Of a stretch of 64,000 nucleotides of DNA, positions 32,286 through 44,860 are shown piece after piece. The translations under genes were made by a program, and so were the position numbers. The stretch's first letter is position 1, and each line of letters opens with the position of its first letter. The notes under the pieces were generated by a model that had not been told where the DNA came from, made no database searches, and was given only the letters and a program-made list of their open reading frames with translations. The stretch is from Blasia pusilla (lineage: Eukaryota; Marchantiophyta; Marchantiopsida; Blasiales), in contig CM114274.1 in NCBI GenBank assembly GCA_050084515.1, forward strand, positions 17,236,001 through 17,300,000, given 5' to 3'.

Positions 32286-33565
32286 CTCTATTTAGTCATT
32301 GATCTTGAGGATGACCTGGTCTCCCGCAATGATCACATTGAGTTGGGGCCCACTAAGGCCCATCCTCCAAAGTCCGTCTCCCATCCTCTTGGGGACAAAA
32401 ATTCCTAACATGATCACCTCCACATGTCCAACATGACAGTCCTTGCTGCGGGGCAGCAAATGAAGGCAATGATCTCTACGCAAGTGTCCCTCTAGGACCT
32501 GACTGAGGTCGTGTGTAACCCCACGACTCCCACTACTACTACCACCACCACCACTACGAGACTGTGAGATGGGCTGCTGAACACGAGAAGTAGTAGTTGT
32601 ATCCCTATTGAATGCGGATGTCATCACTCTCTCCTTCACCATGTTAAGCTCAATCTTCTTAGATAGAGCAAACACATGGGTCAATGTGGGTGAATCATCA
32701 CTCATAAGAGTAGCATCACGTATCCTGCGGCGCAACTCTCTGTCCAAGATCCCATACCAAAACTGGACTGCGTGAGCCTTAGTCACACCCTGGGTAAATG
32801 GAATCAAGCGTCGCATACGAGTGTATGCCTCTTGAAGACTCTCACCAGTCTTTCGCTCAAATTCCTGAAGACTCCTCAACTTCTTTGTCTTCACTCCCTG
32901 ATAGTTCTTCTTCAACCTCTTGAAGAACTTTGCAATTGGGCTGAATGATGGTGGGGCACTAGTATTTCCACTAGTACCCCCACTGGTACCTCCATGGGTA
33001 CCTCCAGTGGTACCCCCACTCCGGCTCGTACTCGTACCACTCAACGTCAGGCTGGCTGGCATAGTAGGAGCACTACTACCAATACATAGACACATAGCGT
33101 GGAGACCAATATTGTCTCCATGCCTCAATCTCAGCAACACGGTCCTTCCTAAACTCATGGTAATCGTCCATGGGTGGTCCCTCCAAGTGATGAAACAACC
33201 CCTTCCAAGCCAAGAAGGGTGTAAACAACGTGCGTTCCGCAACATCTGCATATCATACCGCGTATCAAACTCCTGCATGAAGTCCTCCAACTCAATGGTG
33301 CCCACTGCACCTGAGTATTGTCTTGGGCCCTTCATGGCCCCATATATCCCGTCCACGTCCCAAATCAATGGAGATGCAACACTTGATAACAACGTAGAAG
33401 ACTCGGTGTTTGGAACACCCTCGTCCTCCTCTTCATCAACCGTCGGAAGTGGAAAAGGTAGCCGATACCTCAATCCACTCTGTGTGAAACCACCACTGTC
33501 CGCACCACGGTCTCCAAACAGACCACCAGACAACTCCGTGATGACCAACGCGGATGCCGCACCAC
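32286..33565 (-). pseudogene. gag of gypsy copy 2
   Basis: An open frame of about 418 codons (33548-32292) has no ATG at its start. It reads VITELSGGLFGDRGADSGG, a Glu/Asp-rich stretch (TVDEEEDEG), then LIWDVDGIYGAM. A Gly-Thr repeat of the GGTSGGTSGNTS type precedes FKRLKKNYQGVKTKK and LQEFERKTGESLQEAYTRMR, the capsid-like core. A Ser/Gly tail and a frame change follow. In the alternative frame near 32425-32295 two zinc-knuckle-like runs appear (CWTCGGDHVRNFC and CDHCGRPGH). It would form the capsid and bind RNA. Confidence 0.7.
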
Positions 33566-34944
33566 CACCAAATTACCACCACTAAGTAACCAAGTGACGT
33601 CGATGTCGCTATACTATTCTAGCTCTACTAGCTATGGGTGTAGGCAACCTAACCTGTCAGTACCACAAGAAGCCTCGCACGGTCTACTCGTCATCACTCC
33701 AGCCTCACTACCAATAGCACACAGGAGTAACACTACTTTGGAAATCAGCGTCAACCCTAACAATGGGCGCGCAAGCAAGAAGCAACGATGGAGGGGATCC
33801 AAATATCGTAAGTCTAACGACAACCCTCCAATCGCAAATTGAAATCAAGGTAACATAATCCACCAAACGTGGTGCCCCTTGAATCCACAGAACCCACCAC
33901 ACAATTCTAACGCAATAGCTACTCTACCGCGGGTCGATGACGTGCTAGTCGGACTCACAGCACCTGAAAATATCACCTGCAAGGAGAGGCTACACCGTAG
34001 TATGCGCTAGAGGTCCATCAACCAAAAAACTTGAGATGCATAAAATGCCTAACACATCTACGAAACAACACCAAATGAGCTACACCAATGTGTACACTAG
34101 CATAGTTAAGAACTCAATAGTTAAGCGTATTCCAGGCAGAATAGCCCAAAGATGGATGACCAGTTATGCAACACTAAAATCACAAATCCTGCAAAAACTG
34201 CCTCACGCCTAGACAAGCAAGCTTGCTTGCTTGCTCCTTACTCCGCCTCTTACGCCCACTCGTCCACTCGCCCCGAGCTACCACGAGTTGCCTCGAAGCC
34301 TCGAAACACCGAGAAATGCTCGAGACATGCCCCTATCGCCATGCTTTGCCATGCTTTGCTATGGAGAGAGGCCCAACCAGGGCGCTCCCAATGGGATAGG
34401 CGTCTCCAACAATGAACAAGTCACCAACCAACGAGCCCTCCGATCCGCTGTCCACCATAGACCTTGAGCTAGTCCGCGAAATTTCGATTAGCAATTACTC
34501 CACAAATCCTCAACCAAAATTAAATCTGTTTCAACCAGAATTCAATTGACCACCATAGCTATCTCTCCACAAAAAATCAGCTACAAGCAAGCTGTGTACT
34601 CTGAGCTAAAAATCAGACAAACTTGCTGTCCATACACCTCCAGAATCGCAAATCCGACATCGCTTCCACCCACTTTCATGCACGCAAAAATCCGCAATGC
34701 TCCACACACACGAGCAGATAGCTTCACATGAGATCACAATACAAGTAGCAACAGAACCTCTCACCCGATCTGGATGAACTTCAACAGAGCTTCCGCACTC
34801 CAAGCTCTCCACATCAGAAAACCGTTGAACACGAACCAGAATCTTCAATCCTTGATAACTTCCAACTCCCTTGGCGAAATCCGGAGATCTAAAGCGCGTT
34901 GGAAAGCTCTAAGCAAGGCGATTCTTTTCCAAACAACCACTCAG
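33566..34944 (-). other. Leader of gypsy copy 2
   Basis: Collinear with 2080-3421 of copy 1 over most of its length and without a conserved reading frame. The CAAGCAAGCTTGCTTGCTTG stretch at about 34213-34232 is locally palindromic. Short open frames on both strands here are shadows. Confidence 0.55.
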
Positions 34945-34946
34945 TA

Positions 34947-35099
34947 GAGAGCAGGCCCTACTGGGAAAGTCACCCCCAACTGAGTAACCCCCAACCCTAT
35001 GTATGAAACCGCATCTCTACCTAGCCACTACAGTCATGCATAAGGTATGGCCTCTACTAGCACACTATAATCTACGACATAATCCGTATGGTCATGACA
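34947..35099 (-). repeat. 5' LTR remnant of gypsy copy 2
   Basis: Only the first ~150 bases of block B remain (TGTCATGACCATACGG to near CAGTAGGGCC), then the sequence jumps to the leader. The outer end is intact and carries the ACTT duplication, so the loss was internal and came after insertion or during reverse transcription. Confidence 0.75.
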
Positions 35100-35103
35100 A
35101 CTT

Positions 35104-37173
35104 GCTTCTATTCAAAGGTTCCGATTATGTACCATTTTTTGGCATCCTCATAATATGTGCTTTCTTTTCAGACTTCCAATTCCATCACGTTGTGAAGACA
35201 TACGAGACATTCAAAAGGTTCTTAGAGGCGAGGCACAAAGGTGAAGATATGCATTAAGATTACAATACGTCTCACATATTGTTCCATCTCTCACGTATGG
35301 TTCCCCCTTTCATCTTTCCTTCCTTTTTTTATGTTTATATATATGTGTTACTTCATTAATATTGCCTTATTGGAAGTGCATTATCACTTACAAGATCAAG
35401 GAAAGCACATTTCTACATTTCTGACATGCCCCAACCCATATTCCATAATGACCTGTTTATGCCATCACGATTTGAAGAAGAGGAGCGCATGTATGACCAA
35501 GAAAATTTATCTCACGAAGTTATTCTTAGAGAGGCTAGATTAAATGAAGGCCAACAGATTGTTTGGGATACTGTACATCAAGAGCTCCTAAATATTGAAA
35601 ATTGTGCTTCACCCACTCCAAAGTTATTTTTCATTGATGGCCCTGGTGGAACGGGAAAGACATTTTTGTACAATCTTCTTCTTGCCAGTGTACGCTCTAA
35701 GGGAGGTATAGCTTTGGCTGTTGCATCGTTTGGAATTGCAACTTTATTATTGAAGGGTGGCCGTACACCTCACTCTCGCTTCAAGATTCCTCTTAATCTT
35801 GATGAGACCTCGACATGTAGAATAACCATCAACAGTGAGGAGGCGCGTCTCATTCAAAAGGCATCGCTTATCATTTGGGACGAGGCACCTATGGCTCATC
35901 GTCATACTTTTGAGGTTGTGAATCATACTCTTCAAGATATTATGGGGGTAGTTTCTCCGCAATTCAAGGATGTACCTTTCGGAGGAAAACTAATCATCTT
36001 TGGTGGTGATTTTCGCCAAGTTCTTCCTTTTGTTCGTCGTGGACAATGAGCACAATTATTCAAGCAACCCTAAAGAGATCCTACTTGTGGCCTCATGTAA
36101 AGGTCTTCAAACTTACAACTAATATGAAATGTGAAATCACTCGAAGATGATACGCAACAAGATCAAATTGCATTTGCTGATTGGTTGTTGAAAGTGGTAG
36201 AAGATCGTGTTCCACATCATCCTCATTTAGGAGAAGATATCATTCAATTACCATGCGATATGGTGTGTGATACAAACAATATAACTGATCTTATTAACAC
36301 AATATATGGGAATGACACACCAAGGTTTCATGACATGAATTTCCTAAGGGATACTACTATTTTGACTCCACGGAACATACAAGTTGATGACATTAATGCT
36401 CAAGTCATGGCTCGATGCAATGGAGAGGTTATATCTAAGCAAAACTACAATTTTTTTCTTTCATTCATATATTTCATATTTCTTTGAAATTCCTTCTTTA
36501 ACTTACTAACATTCATACATATATGTTTGCTTTAGGAATACACTTTTCTAAGTCATGACTCTATCCCTAATGAAGGTATGAGTCATGTCTATCCTACAGA
36601 ATTCTTGAATACATGTCTCCCTTCACGTCTCCCTCCATATCGTCTTATCTTGAAATTTGGTGCTCCCATCATGCTTTTGCGGAATATAAATGGTTCTAAG
36701 GGACAAGCAAATGGAACTCGATTGGTTGTTCGTGGTCTCTCAAGAATAATTATTGATGCCGAGATCATGATTGGAAAGAACATTGGGGATTGAATTTTTA
36801 TTCCACGTATCCCTTTAATTGCATCGGACTCTGGTTTACCGTTTGATTTACGAAGATTTCAATTCCCCGTTCGGCCGACTTTTGCTATGACTATCAATAA
36901 GTCCCAAGGCCAAACTCTGCGCAATGTGGGTCTCTATCTTCTGACTGGTGTTTTTTCACGTGGACAACTCTACGTTGCCTTATCAAGAGTGAGTTCTAAA
37001 TCTTCCATTAGAATAATGTTGGGAAGTGATTTCTCTCATAAACAAAAATGTATTCACGCCTAATGTAGTTCATAAAAGAATTTTGACATGATAAATTTTT
37101 ATTTGTATTCATACGATATCACATTCTCTACGTACCCCTAGCCGGGTGCATCGCACGGGCACCGGAGTACTAG
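35104..37173 (+). mobile_element. 3' part of a Helitron with Pif1-like helicase
   Basis: The region carries a Pif1-type helicase pseudogene and ends in a canonical Helitron terminus: a GC-rich hairpin (CCGGGTGC-ATC-GCACGGG, about 37142-37159), eleven bases, then CTAG at 37170-37173 followed by T. No 5' TC end could be fixed. Sequence at 22.9-23.24 kb and perhaps the Rep fragment at 17.2-18.5 kb would belong to the same element if the gypsy copy 2 insertion is removed. Confidence 0.8.
35426..37063 (+). pseudogene. Helitron Pif1-like DNA helicase (broken)
   Basis: Helicase motifs appear in order: FFIDGPGGTGKTFLYN (Walker A), ALAVASFGIATLLL (Ia), LIIWDEAPMAHRHTFE (Walker B), GGKLIIFGGDFRQVLP (III), ILTPRNIQVDDIN, GAPIMLLRN (late domain), INKSQGQTL and GQLYVALSRV (V and VI). 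A 108 base intron (36428-36535, GT...AG) joins NGE to EYTFLSHDS. Stops occur at 36047-36049, near 36071 and at 36791-36793. The final stop is at 37061-37063, 107 bases before the Helitron end. It would unwind DNA during rolling-circle transposition; it is dead here. Confidence 0.9.
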
Positions 37174-37544
37174 TTTTCAAAGTTACGGTCCCCTCCCTTC
37201 ACATCATGCCGCACACTTAATAATGTAGATGAACAGTTAGACATGGATTCTCTAAACCCATCCCTTAGTCGTATGTCGTGAGCCAAGCTGCGAGGTTATC
37301 AGTTACGAAGTTACCTGGTTATGAGTTCCGAGGGACCAGGAATGAGTAGTTGTGTTGTAATGGCAGTAGCTGCAGCCATAAGCGTGTGGAAAACTCCAGA
37401 AGTACACTGACTTTGAAGGGCACGGGTTCTGAGTATGAGAAGAACAAGATAGATCTATTTCGAGTTGCTGTCTCGAGCTGAATGCAGAAGAGTAGTTAGG
37501 GAGCTCGAAGACCCGGTAGGCTACGGGGAGTGAAGAGTTTTGGA
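37174..37544 (+). promoter_or_regulatory. Upstream region of the dehydratase gene
   Basis: 371 bases separate the Helitron end from the predicted ATG of the dehydratase gene. They should contain the 5' untranslated region and at least part of the promoter. No clear TATA box was seen close to the start. The Helitron therefore lies in, or borders, the promoter. Confidence 0.5.
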
Positions 37545-40500
37545 ATGGAGTTTGCAAATGCATTTGTTGGTGGCGGGCTACGTGCCCCGGAGATTTCTGT
37601 AGCAGTTTGCAAAGCGCAACCATGGTTTTGCAGATCGTTGAGGGAAATGCAGAATGTGAATGTGAGGAGTAGTAGTAGGAGAAGGAGGAGATGTCTGATT
37701 ACAGCGGTTGCAGCTCCGGAGGCTCCCCCCGGAGCTGAACAAACTGTGGAAAAGTCTGTTACGGGTGAAACGATTTTAAATAAGTATAGTATGAGAGTGA
37801 CACAGCCTAAGTCCCAGGGAGCTTCCCAAGCCATATTATACGGAGTAGGATTGACTCCTGATGATATGAATAAGCCACAGATTGGCATTTCATCCGTTTG
37901 GTACGAAGGAAACACTTGCAATATGCATCTGCTACGTCTTTCTGAGGCTGTGAAAGAAGGGGTGCAAGAAGCGGGGATGGTGGCTTTCCGTTTCAACACA
38001 ATTGGAGTGAGTGATGCTATCTCAATGGGAACAGAGGGTATGAGCTACAGTTTACAATCACGGGATTTGATTGCGGATAGTATTGAAACGGTAATGGCTG
38101 GCCAATGGTACGACGGCAATGTGTCTCTTCCCGGATGTGACAAAAATGTGAGTGATGTCAATCATTGGAAGTAATTTATGCAACGACATTACGGTGTGAA
38201 GGCAAAGATGTAAACTTGATTGCTAGCCTTTCATGTGAGAATCACATAAACCAGAGGACATTCATGCCTTGTGTACTCTTTATCTGGAACATATTCTAAG
38301 CGTTGTAAGAGGTCTCACAGATGCCGGGCACGATTATTGCCATGGGTCGACTTAATCGGCCCAGCATTATGGTCTATGGAGGAGCTACCAAGGTAAGTTA
38401 GATTCTCTTTTAAATCGTCTGACAGGTTGTGGTTTTTAAGACTTTCTTTCCTATAATTTTGGAGTACGAAGACGTTTAAGAACTTTCTTAATAACCAGCT
38501 AGTGTTCCAGCAATGAAGTGGTCACTGAGTTAACTTTACTCAACCTCTTGGTTTCTGCAGCCAGGCGTTGTTGGGGACAAGTCCTATGATGTCATCTCAG
38601 CATTTCAGGTAATTCTTTATTTTTCTTGTGGATTGCGATTTGATCCCATAGGCAGGGATTGGTGGAAGCTCTTTCGTGATGGCTGTACAGTATCTCATGA
38701 TCATATATATAACGGGTTCTGTGCAGCCGAGTAGTTTTTTCACTTGTCCCATCTGGCGAAGGTTTTCTTGGTCTGTTAAGATTACACATCTTGAACACGC
38801 AGCAGTGGCCAATCTTCACTCTTTTACACTTGACTTCTGTTACAGACATATGGAGAATATGTTGCTGGAAAACTATGTGAGGAAGACCGAATGCATGTAC
38901 TTCTGCATTCTTGTCCAGGAGCAGGGGCTTGTGGTGGCATGTACACAGCAAACACAATGGCCAGTGCTATTGAAGCGATGGGCATGACTCTTCCCTACAG
39001 GTTCAAGATCAATAAATGTTTTCTTAGAAACCTTGAGCAGCTTTCTTTGTTGCAGCCATTTGGAATGTACTGTGGGATCAGAAGGAGGAGGTTTGTGATA
39101 TTGTACTCTTTCTGGTGTCTGGCAGTTCTTCTATACCTGCGGTGGATCCACTCAAGCTAGATGAGTGTAGAATGGCAGGCAAGTATCTACTGGAGCTTTT
39201 GAAGAAAGACATAAAACCGAGAGACATCATCACCAGGGCTTCTCTGGAAAATGCCATGGTGACAGTTATTGCACTTGGTGGCTCCACCAATGCAGTGTTA
39301 CATATGATTGCCATTGGAAGGTGATGTCCTCAGATTAATCCCCACTCTTGGGCTTCAATCCTGTCTGATAAAATGACATTGTTGGGATCTTTCTGAAAGT
39401 GGTTTTGACAGGTTGAGCCATGATGTCTGATGATAACTATCCATATTAAAATGTGCTTCAGGAATACTGATCTGCCCATTGAACTCCTGGTGGGAGTTAA
39501 CCTTTCTACCTTAGGAACAATGTTTTGGCCTCCACCTTCTTTTGGCCGGCTATCTGGTTTCACCACATTAAATCATTGCTTTGTTGGCCTTTCTTTCTGG
39601 TATGCGTCCTAGGGAATCACTCCAAGCCACTGTGAAGGTGGTTTGCATTCTTTTTGTTGACTGCCTGCTCTGTAGTTTGATATCAAGTTGACTCTTTATT
39701 CCATTCACTTGCTACCTGTCAAGCTTTACTTCTTTCATGAATGGGAATCACTTTCAACAGAGAGAACCTGATGGTAGGCTTTTCCACACCGTCGTTTTCA
39801 CTGCACACATGTTGTGAGGATCAAGTTTTTCTTAGTTAGCCCATCAACGTGCTTCTTGTTTATCAGCAATCGTGGAAACGTTTTCACACCACAGTGTGTA
39901 TCTTGTCATTTTATGTCAAGCCAACTCTACACCTATTGTTCACCATCTATCTTCTGAATCATAGTTACCACAGGAGATGAAAGAGAAGCATGGGTCACAT
40001 AGCTAGAATCTACAAAGTCAGTGGAGAGGCTATTGCAAGTTGTAGAAAGGGGTAAGATAATAAAATCAATTGGTGTAGAGATAGGTCAAGGTTCGAATTG
40101 CAGAGACGCTTGAAAATATATGAACATGATAAGACATTCCTTTGCGCAAAAGCAGATGCTGATCTCGTCATCCAGTCCTGCACTAATTCTAATGATGTAT
40201 ATTGAAGTACGGAGGAATTGTATCCTTCAGAGTTTGTGATAACAACAAATAAAGATTTTAAGACAGAAAATCTGTTCTTGTCATATCTTCTTGAGGCATT
40301 CTGATTTTCTTTCAAGAGCTTCACTTCTGAAGTCTTTTTATCCACTTTCATAATTCTGCCTTCAGATCTGTTGGTGTGGAGTTAACACTGGACGACTTCC
40401 AAAACGTCAGCAACAGAGTACCACTCCTCGCAGATTTCAAACCAAGTGGAAAATATGTCATGGAGGATCTTCACAAGGTATATTCTGTGCATTCTCTGAA

Positions 40501-43500
40501 ATTGAGATTTCTGTTTTGGGTGATGAGTCTCGTATGAGGTTTCTTTTGTTACCCTCTGGTTAGTTGGGATGGAGGTTTTTCCCTTTCAAAGGCTGGATAT
40601 ATAAGCCAACGAGGGCAGAGCGTGTAAGAGCTTAAGTTGTAGCTTTACATTGTTTCAGGTTGGAGGTATTCCTGCAGTACTGAAGTACTTGCTGCAAAAG
40701 GGATTGATTGATGGAAGCTGTCTAACAGGTAGAATTCTCATCCCCATGGAAGTGTCATTTGGTAATCTGTTTGCACATGCTTTCATAACTTAGGTATCAA
40801 ATAGTTATCTCTGGTGTATATAGGATGTGTGCAGCTCATCGCAAGGTGAGACAATAAACCAAAGTACACAACGTCAGAATATCTATGGAACTCACGCAAG
40901 GAGACAATTTCACCATCAGTTGCTTTGACTCAAAGCCTTCCAATCTGTTGGATTACTCAAATCTTCTGCTACCTTTTCTGTAAAAGGTTCCAGAGTTAGG
41001 GTGTTTGTTGGGCAGTTTTGTGACTAGTTTCAGTAGGATTCATCCAATGCAGCTGCTGCAGTAAAGAACCTATGATAGGTGAGGATGATTTCAGAGATGT
41101 CGTGTGGCAGCAATCATCTGAATATCTCTGTGAAGCTGTTAGACGGTCTGTTACTCCATGGTTGGACAATCGTTCAATGCGAAATCGTCATGAATCAACC
41201 TTTAATTATCTACTTTCCTCATTGAAGCATTCCAAACCTTATCCAGTTTCGTAGGAACTTTAGTCGCTTCTCTATAGGAGTTTATGTGTGTGATCCTCTG
41301 ATTACACAAGTTGCAAATAGTAGACAGTCCTGTCAAGCCTGGTCCTTATTAAGTCTAAAAGTGAAAAATAATGACAAAGGTGCAGAGGGCTGGAGAGAGG
41401 TCTGGGTTCATATGGTATAATCCATGTGCTGTTTACAGTGGGTCTCTAGTTCCTGGAAGTTGTGGTTGCGATCCTGTGTTGCCTGCTGGAGTTTACAAAG
41501 ATCGAATGTTGTCAATGTAAAAGAATGTGGAGTATGATGTTGGTACACTGGTCTGGTTTGGTTGCAGTCACAGGGAAGACCCTTGCAGAGAACCTTGAGA
41601 GCTGCCCGCCTTTATCAGAGGGTCAGGTGTGATATGTCCCTCTATATGGAATGGGTTGGATATTTTGATTTTGTTTATTACATTATTTAAACTGATTCTA
41701 GCAGTCAACTGTATTGGTGAATCAAATCTACAAAGTTGTGCATGTTTGGCTAATTGAGTCCCATGATATGTTTTGTAGAATATTATTTTTCCGCTTGAAA
41801 ATCCAATAAAAAAGACTGGGCATCTTCAGATTTTGTACGGGAACCTTGCCCCGGAGGGTAGTGTTGCCAAGATTACGGGCAAGGAGGGCCTTTACTTCTC
41901 CGGTACGCTTGTGAATCAGAATTCTACTCTAGATTTTCTTGGCAGATGGGTCTTACTGGGTGTATGAGGAAAAGGATGGCTTGGTACAGTTGTCATGTAT
42001 GGCCACTCATTAACACAGAAGTGACAATCACAACTATATGCAGTAGGAAGGTTTTACACAGGATCTTGAGTTCACGATGTAATTCACCGAATGCCATTCA
42101 ATGCAGGGAAAGCTAGGGTTTTTGACGGAGAAGAATCGATGCTTGCTGCACTTTCTGAAAACCCTCAGAGTTTCAAGGTAGGGGTTCAGAAACTGCTGAG
42201 ATACTCCTGACCTGCCATTTTGTTTCTCAACTAGTATGGGAACTTGACATGTTTGAGCATCTGGTGAGCAGGGAACGGTGATCATAATTAAGGGAGAAGG
42301 CCCCAAGGGTGGTCCAGGAATGCCAGAGATGCTTACACCTACCAGTGCAATCATGGGTGCAGGTCTTGGAAAGGTGTGTCTATGAAGTACAGCTGTTTTT
42401 TAATCTCCTGCAGTATGGCTGCTTGCACAGAAGATAAAGTGTTTCTATTGAAAGTTGTTTTGTTTTCTCTCCTGTTGTAAGTTTTCTTTCCTGTTGTAAG
42501 TATGTCTGTAGGAATCCAAGTGCTGACTCTTGGAGTATGAATGGAAGATAGACATGAAGGAAACTGTGGTTAAGAGACCTCAATCTAGGCCTCTCCACTT
42601 GAGTTGGAGAGGTGGAAAAAACATAGAGAGTTTGCTTTTTCTGAATATGGTCCCCAGGATTTCTCAGCATGGTTTAATGGACACAAACTTGTCTTCGAGA
42701 CTTCCCTTATTTGTCACTCTCAGAATAGAGGAGTTCCTTGTTCTCGTTGATGCAAGTGGTATTAAGACTAATTTATTTTATCATACTTACTTTGTTGATA
42801 GTGACAACACTGCACGTGGATTAGGCTTAAATCTGAACTGACTTGGTGCATGTCCCTTGTGTGTGCAGGAATGTGCTCTTCTCACTGATGGACGTTTTTC
42901 TGGTGGATCTCATGGATTTGTAGTAGGGCACATTTGCCCAGAAGCACAGGTGTGCTGTCTAGGATGACCATGCTAGAACAATGATGTCAGCAGGACCTTG
43001 AAGTAGAATTGTCTTTAGTCTATCTCCTCTTTTCTGCTATTTGCTTTCTTTGATGATGCTCGCTTTTGACACTTCATTGAATAATGTTGCTCACTGGAAG
43101 TTAAACTTATGATATTTATGTGTTACGTTCACCATTATATGCTAAATTCTCAGTCCTTAATCTTTCAATGTGAATATACAATAACAAAGACTGTATGGCA
43201 ACAGGTTGGAGGTCCAATAGGTCTGGTGCAGGATGGTGATATAGTTACGATTGATGTTGAGAAGCGAAGAATTGATATGGATGTATCGGATGTGGAACTG
43301 AAATTACGGAAGCAGTCCTGGTCTGCACCCGCTCTCAAGGCAACACGGGGGACCTTGTTCAAGGTAGGGGGGGCGGGGGTGCTTCTGTGCAGCTATTTTC
43401 TGGATTTGACATGTCCTAATTTACAGAGACTGGTGTTCTTCCCAGATGATCTCTATTCTTTACCACAACTGTTGGCTTATATTTTAGGTTGTTAGATTAG

Positions 43501-43799
43501 GGATGTTGTTAGTCATCTTACTAATGCTCAAGGCATGGGCAGGGGTTAGGCCTCTAGGGTTTTCCCTGTTGGGACTGTTATTTTATAATGTGTGTTTTAG
43601 TATTTTTGACCATTTGGGTCCGACAGGCTTGATTCATACACCATTTACCATATTTGTAGGGCTCATTTTGTCTGGACAGTGGGAATTAGTATACAGGTAA
43701 TATGGATGGCTCGGTGTGGGACTCACTATCTTATGTTGATGGTTGCAGTATATAAAAGCGGTGAAGTCAGCTTCAGAAGGATGCGTGACTGATGAGTAG
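37545..43799 (+). CDS. DHAD: Dihydroxy-acid dehydratase, plastid-type, 14 exons
   Basis: This enzyme removes water from 2,3-dihydroxy acids in valine, leucine and isoleucine synthesis, in the plastid. Exons: 37545-38147, 38321-38392, 38561-38608, 38846-39000, 39126-39320, 40366-40477, 40659-40728, 41568-41626, 41779-41902, 42107-42177, 42272-42373, 42869-42949, 43205-43363, 43749-43799. All introns are GT/AG, phases agree, and the total is 1902 bp (633 residues), as expected for the family. Residues 1 to about 55 are Arg/Ser-rich, like a transit peptide. Iron-sulfur Cys candidates: YEGNTCN (125), LPGCDKN (about 198) and [10 protein letters not shown] (263 and 269). [25 protein letters not shown] and the end [10 protein letters not shown] are hallmarks. 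ATG at 37545 is the first in frame. No defect was seen. Confidence 0.95.
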
Positions 43800-44855
43800 T
43801 ACTGCTGAACTGCTATTGTGAGTGATGAGCCACACATGCTAAAATTTTGTAAAAGTATTACCTATAGATGAATTTCTGCCAATGTTGGATTTTTTTCATC
43901 ACTGCTCAGAGGTAGTTAGGGTTTTGAAAGTTTCTTGTCGAGTGGACAAAATGGCATTTTTGCATGTTGACCTGAGAACTACAGACGTTACCAGGTCCCC
44001 AGGTCAAGTTAGAATTCCTTGAATTATTTGGCTGTTGGACCAGTCATGTATCTTGAGAATCTCAAAAGTTGCACACCCTCAGTAAAGAGAACTTATTTCT
44101 TAAGCAGCAGCAAACACACTCAAAGTCGGGTGAAGGCATATGTTGGCTGGATGCAGATCACTAGACCAAGGATACTCTTTGGTGGGTGATAGCAAAATGG
44201 AGACACCATTAGGATTGTAATGAGGATGGTAGTTACCTTCACCCACCCACATGAGCAAGATCGAAAGTGGATTTGTTTATTAACATTCAGTGGATCTGAT
44301 GCAAGTCAACAAATCATAGTTTAGCAATCTGCATCTATCAAGCCTTAAAATCCATGATTTGATGCCATCAAATTTGAATGTGTTTGTCACCTATATTAAA
44401 GCATTGTCGTGATTGAGAGAAATAGTTTCACACTCCTTGATTTCAAACTCCCATCACTGTGGGATTCTTATAACTTATGGAAGACATTCTGCACAAGATC
44501 ATGTCCCAATTTTTTGAGCATGGAATGTAGAATACTCCTTTCAAGGAGATGATAAGCAATTACTCACACTCTCAATCAATAGATCACAGCAGTAACAACA
44601 GCTCTCCATTGCATTGCAACATGTCCAAGCCAAATTTTTTTCAGGCAAGTTCAATTTATGGGAGACACTGTTGATGGTGGTTTATCTTTCAATACTTATG
44701 TTAGGGTTAACCTTGTTTATGTTGTTGGGGGAGTTAGGATGTCGAGGGTTCTCTTTCTCAATTGTTGACACAGTTAGTCACGCATTCTTCTATTCTTAAT
44801 AAACTCTCATCCATTCATTCAGATGTGTAATCATAAAGAAGGGGTTCATTGACTA
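43800..44855. other. Downstream region of the dehydratase gene
   Basis: About 1.05 kb without recognised features. It should hold the 3' untranslated region. The 44614-44799 frame is short, hydrophobic and without motifs. Nothing else was seen. Confidence 0.5.
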
Positions 44856-44860
44856 TTGGC

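Larger units (their letters stand above)
23245..35099 (-). mobile_element. Minus-strand Ty3/gypsy element carrying methyltransferase and PHD-like domains (copy 2)
   Basis: An 11.86 kb element lies between perfect ACTT target duplications (23241-23244 and 35100-35103). Its ends read TGTC...GACA, as in copy 1. Gene order on the minus strand is leader, gag, protease, methyltransferase, RT, RNase H, duplicated RT and RNase H, integrase, PHD-like finger. Longer open frames than in copy 1 show it is the younger insertion. Extra events are a 1.03 kb solo LTR inserted before integrase (25196-26222), an inverted segment with a palindrome at 30968-31330, a 0.55 kb replacement at 31736-32285, and a 5' LTR cut to about 150 bp. 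It is non-autonomous as it stands. Confidence 0.9.

Noticed and set aside
32920-33585. 221-codon plus-strand open frame
   Set aside because: It is the antisense shadow of the gag frame 33548-32292.
37530-37544. Start of the dehydratase at 37530
   Set aside because: That codon is GTG; the first in-frame ATG is at 37545 and gives the expected transit-peptide-like N-terminus.
37496-37999. 167-codon minus-strand frame over dehydratase exon 1
   Set aside because: Antisense shadow of a conserved coding exon; no domain of its own.
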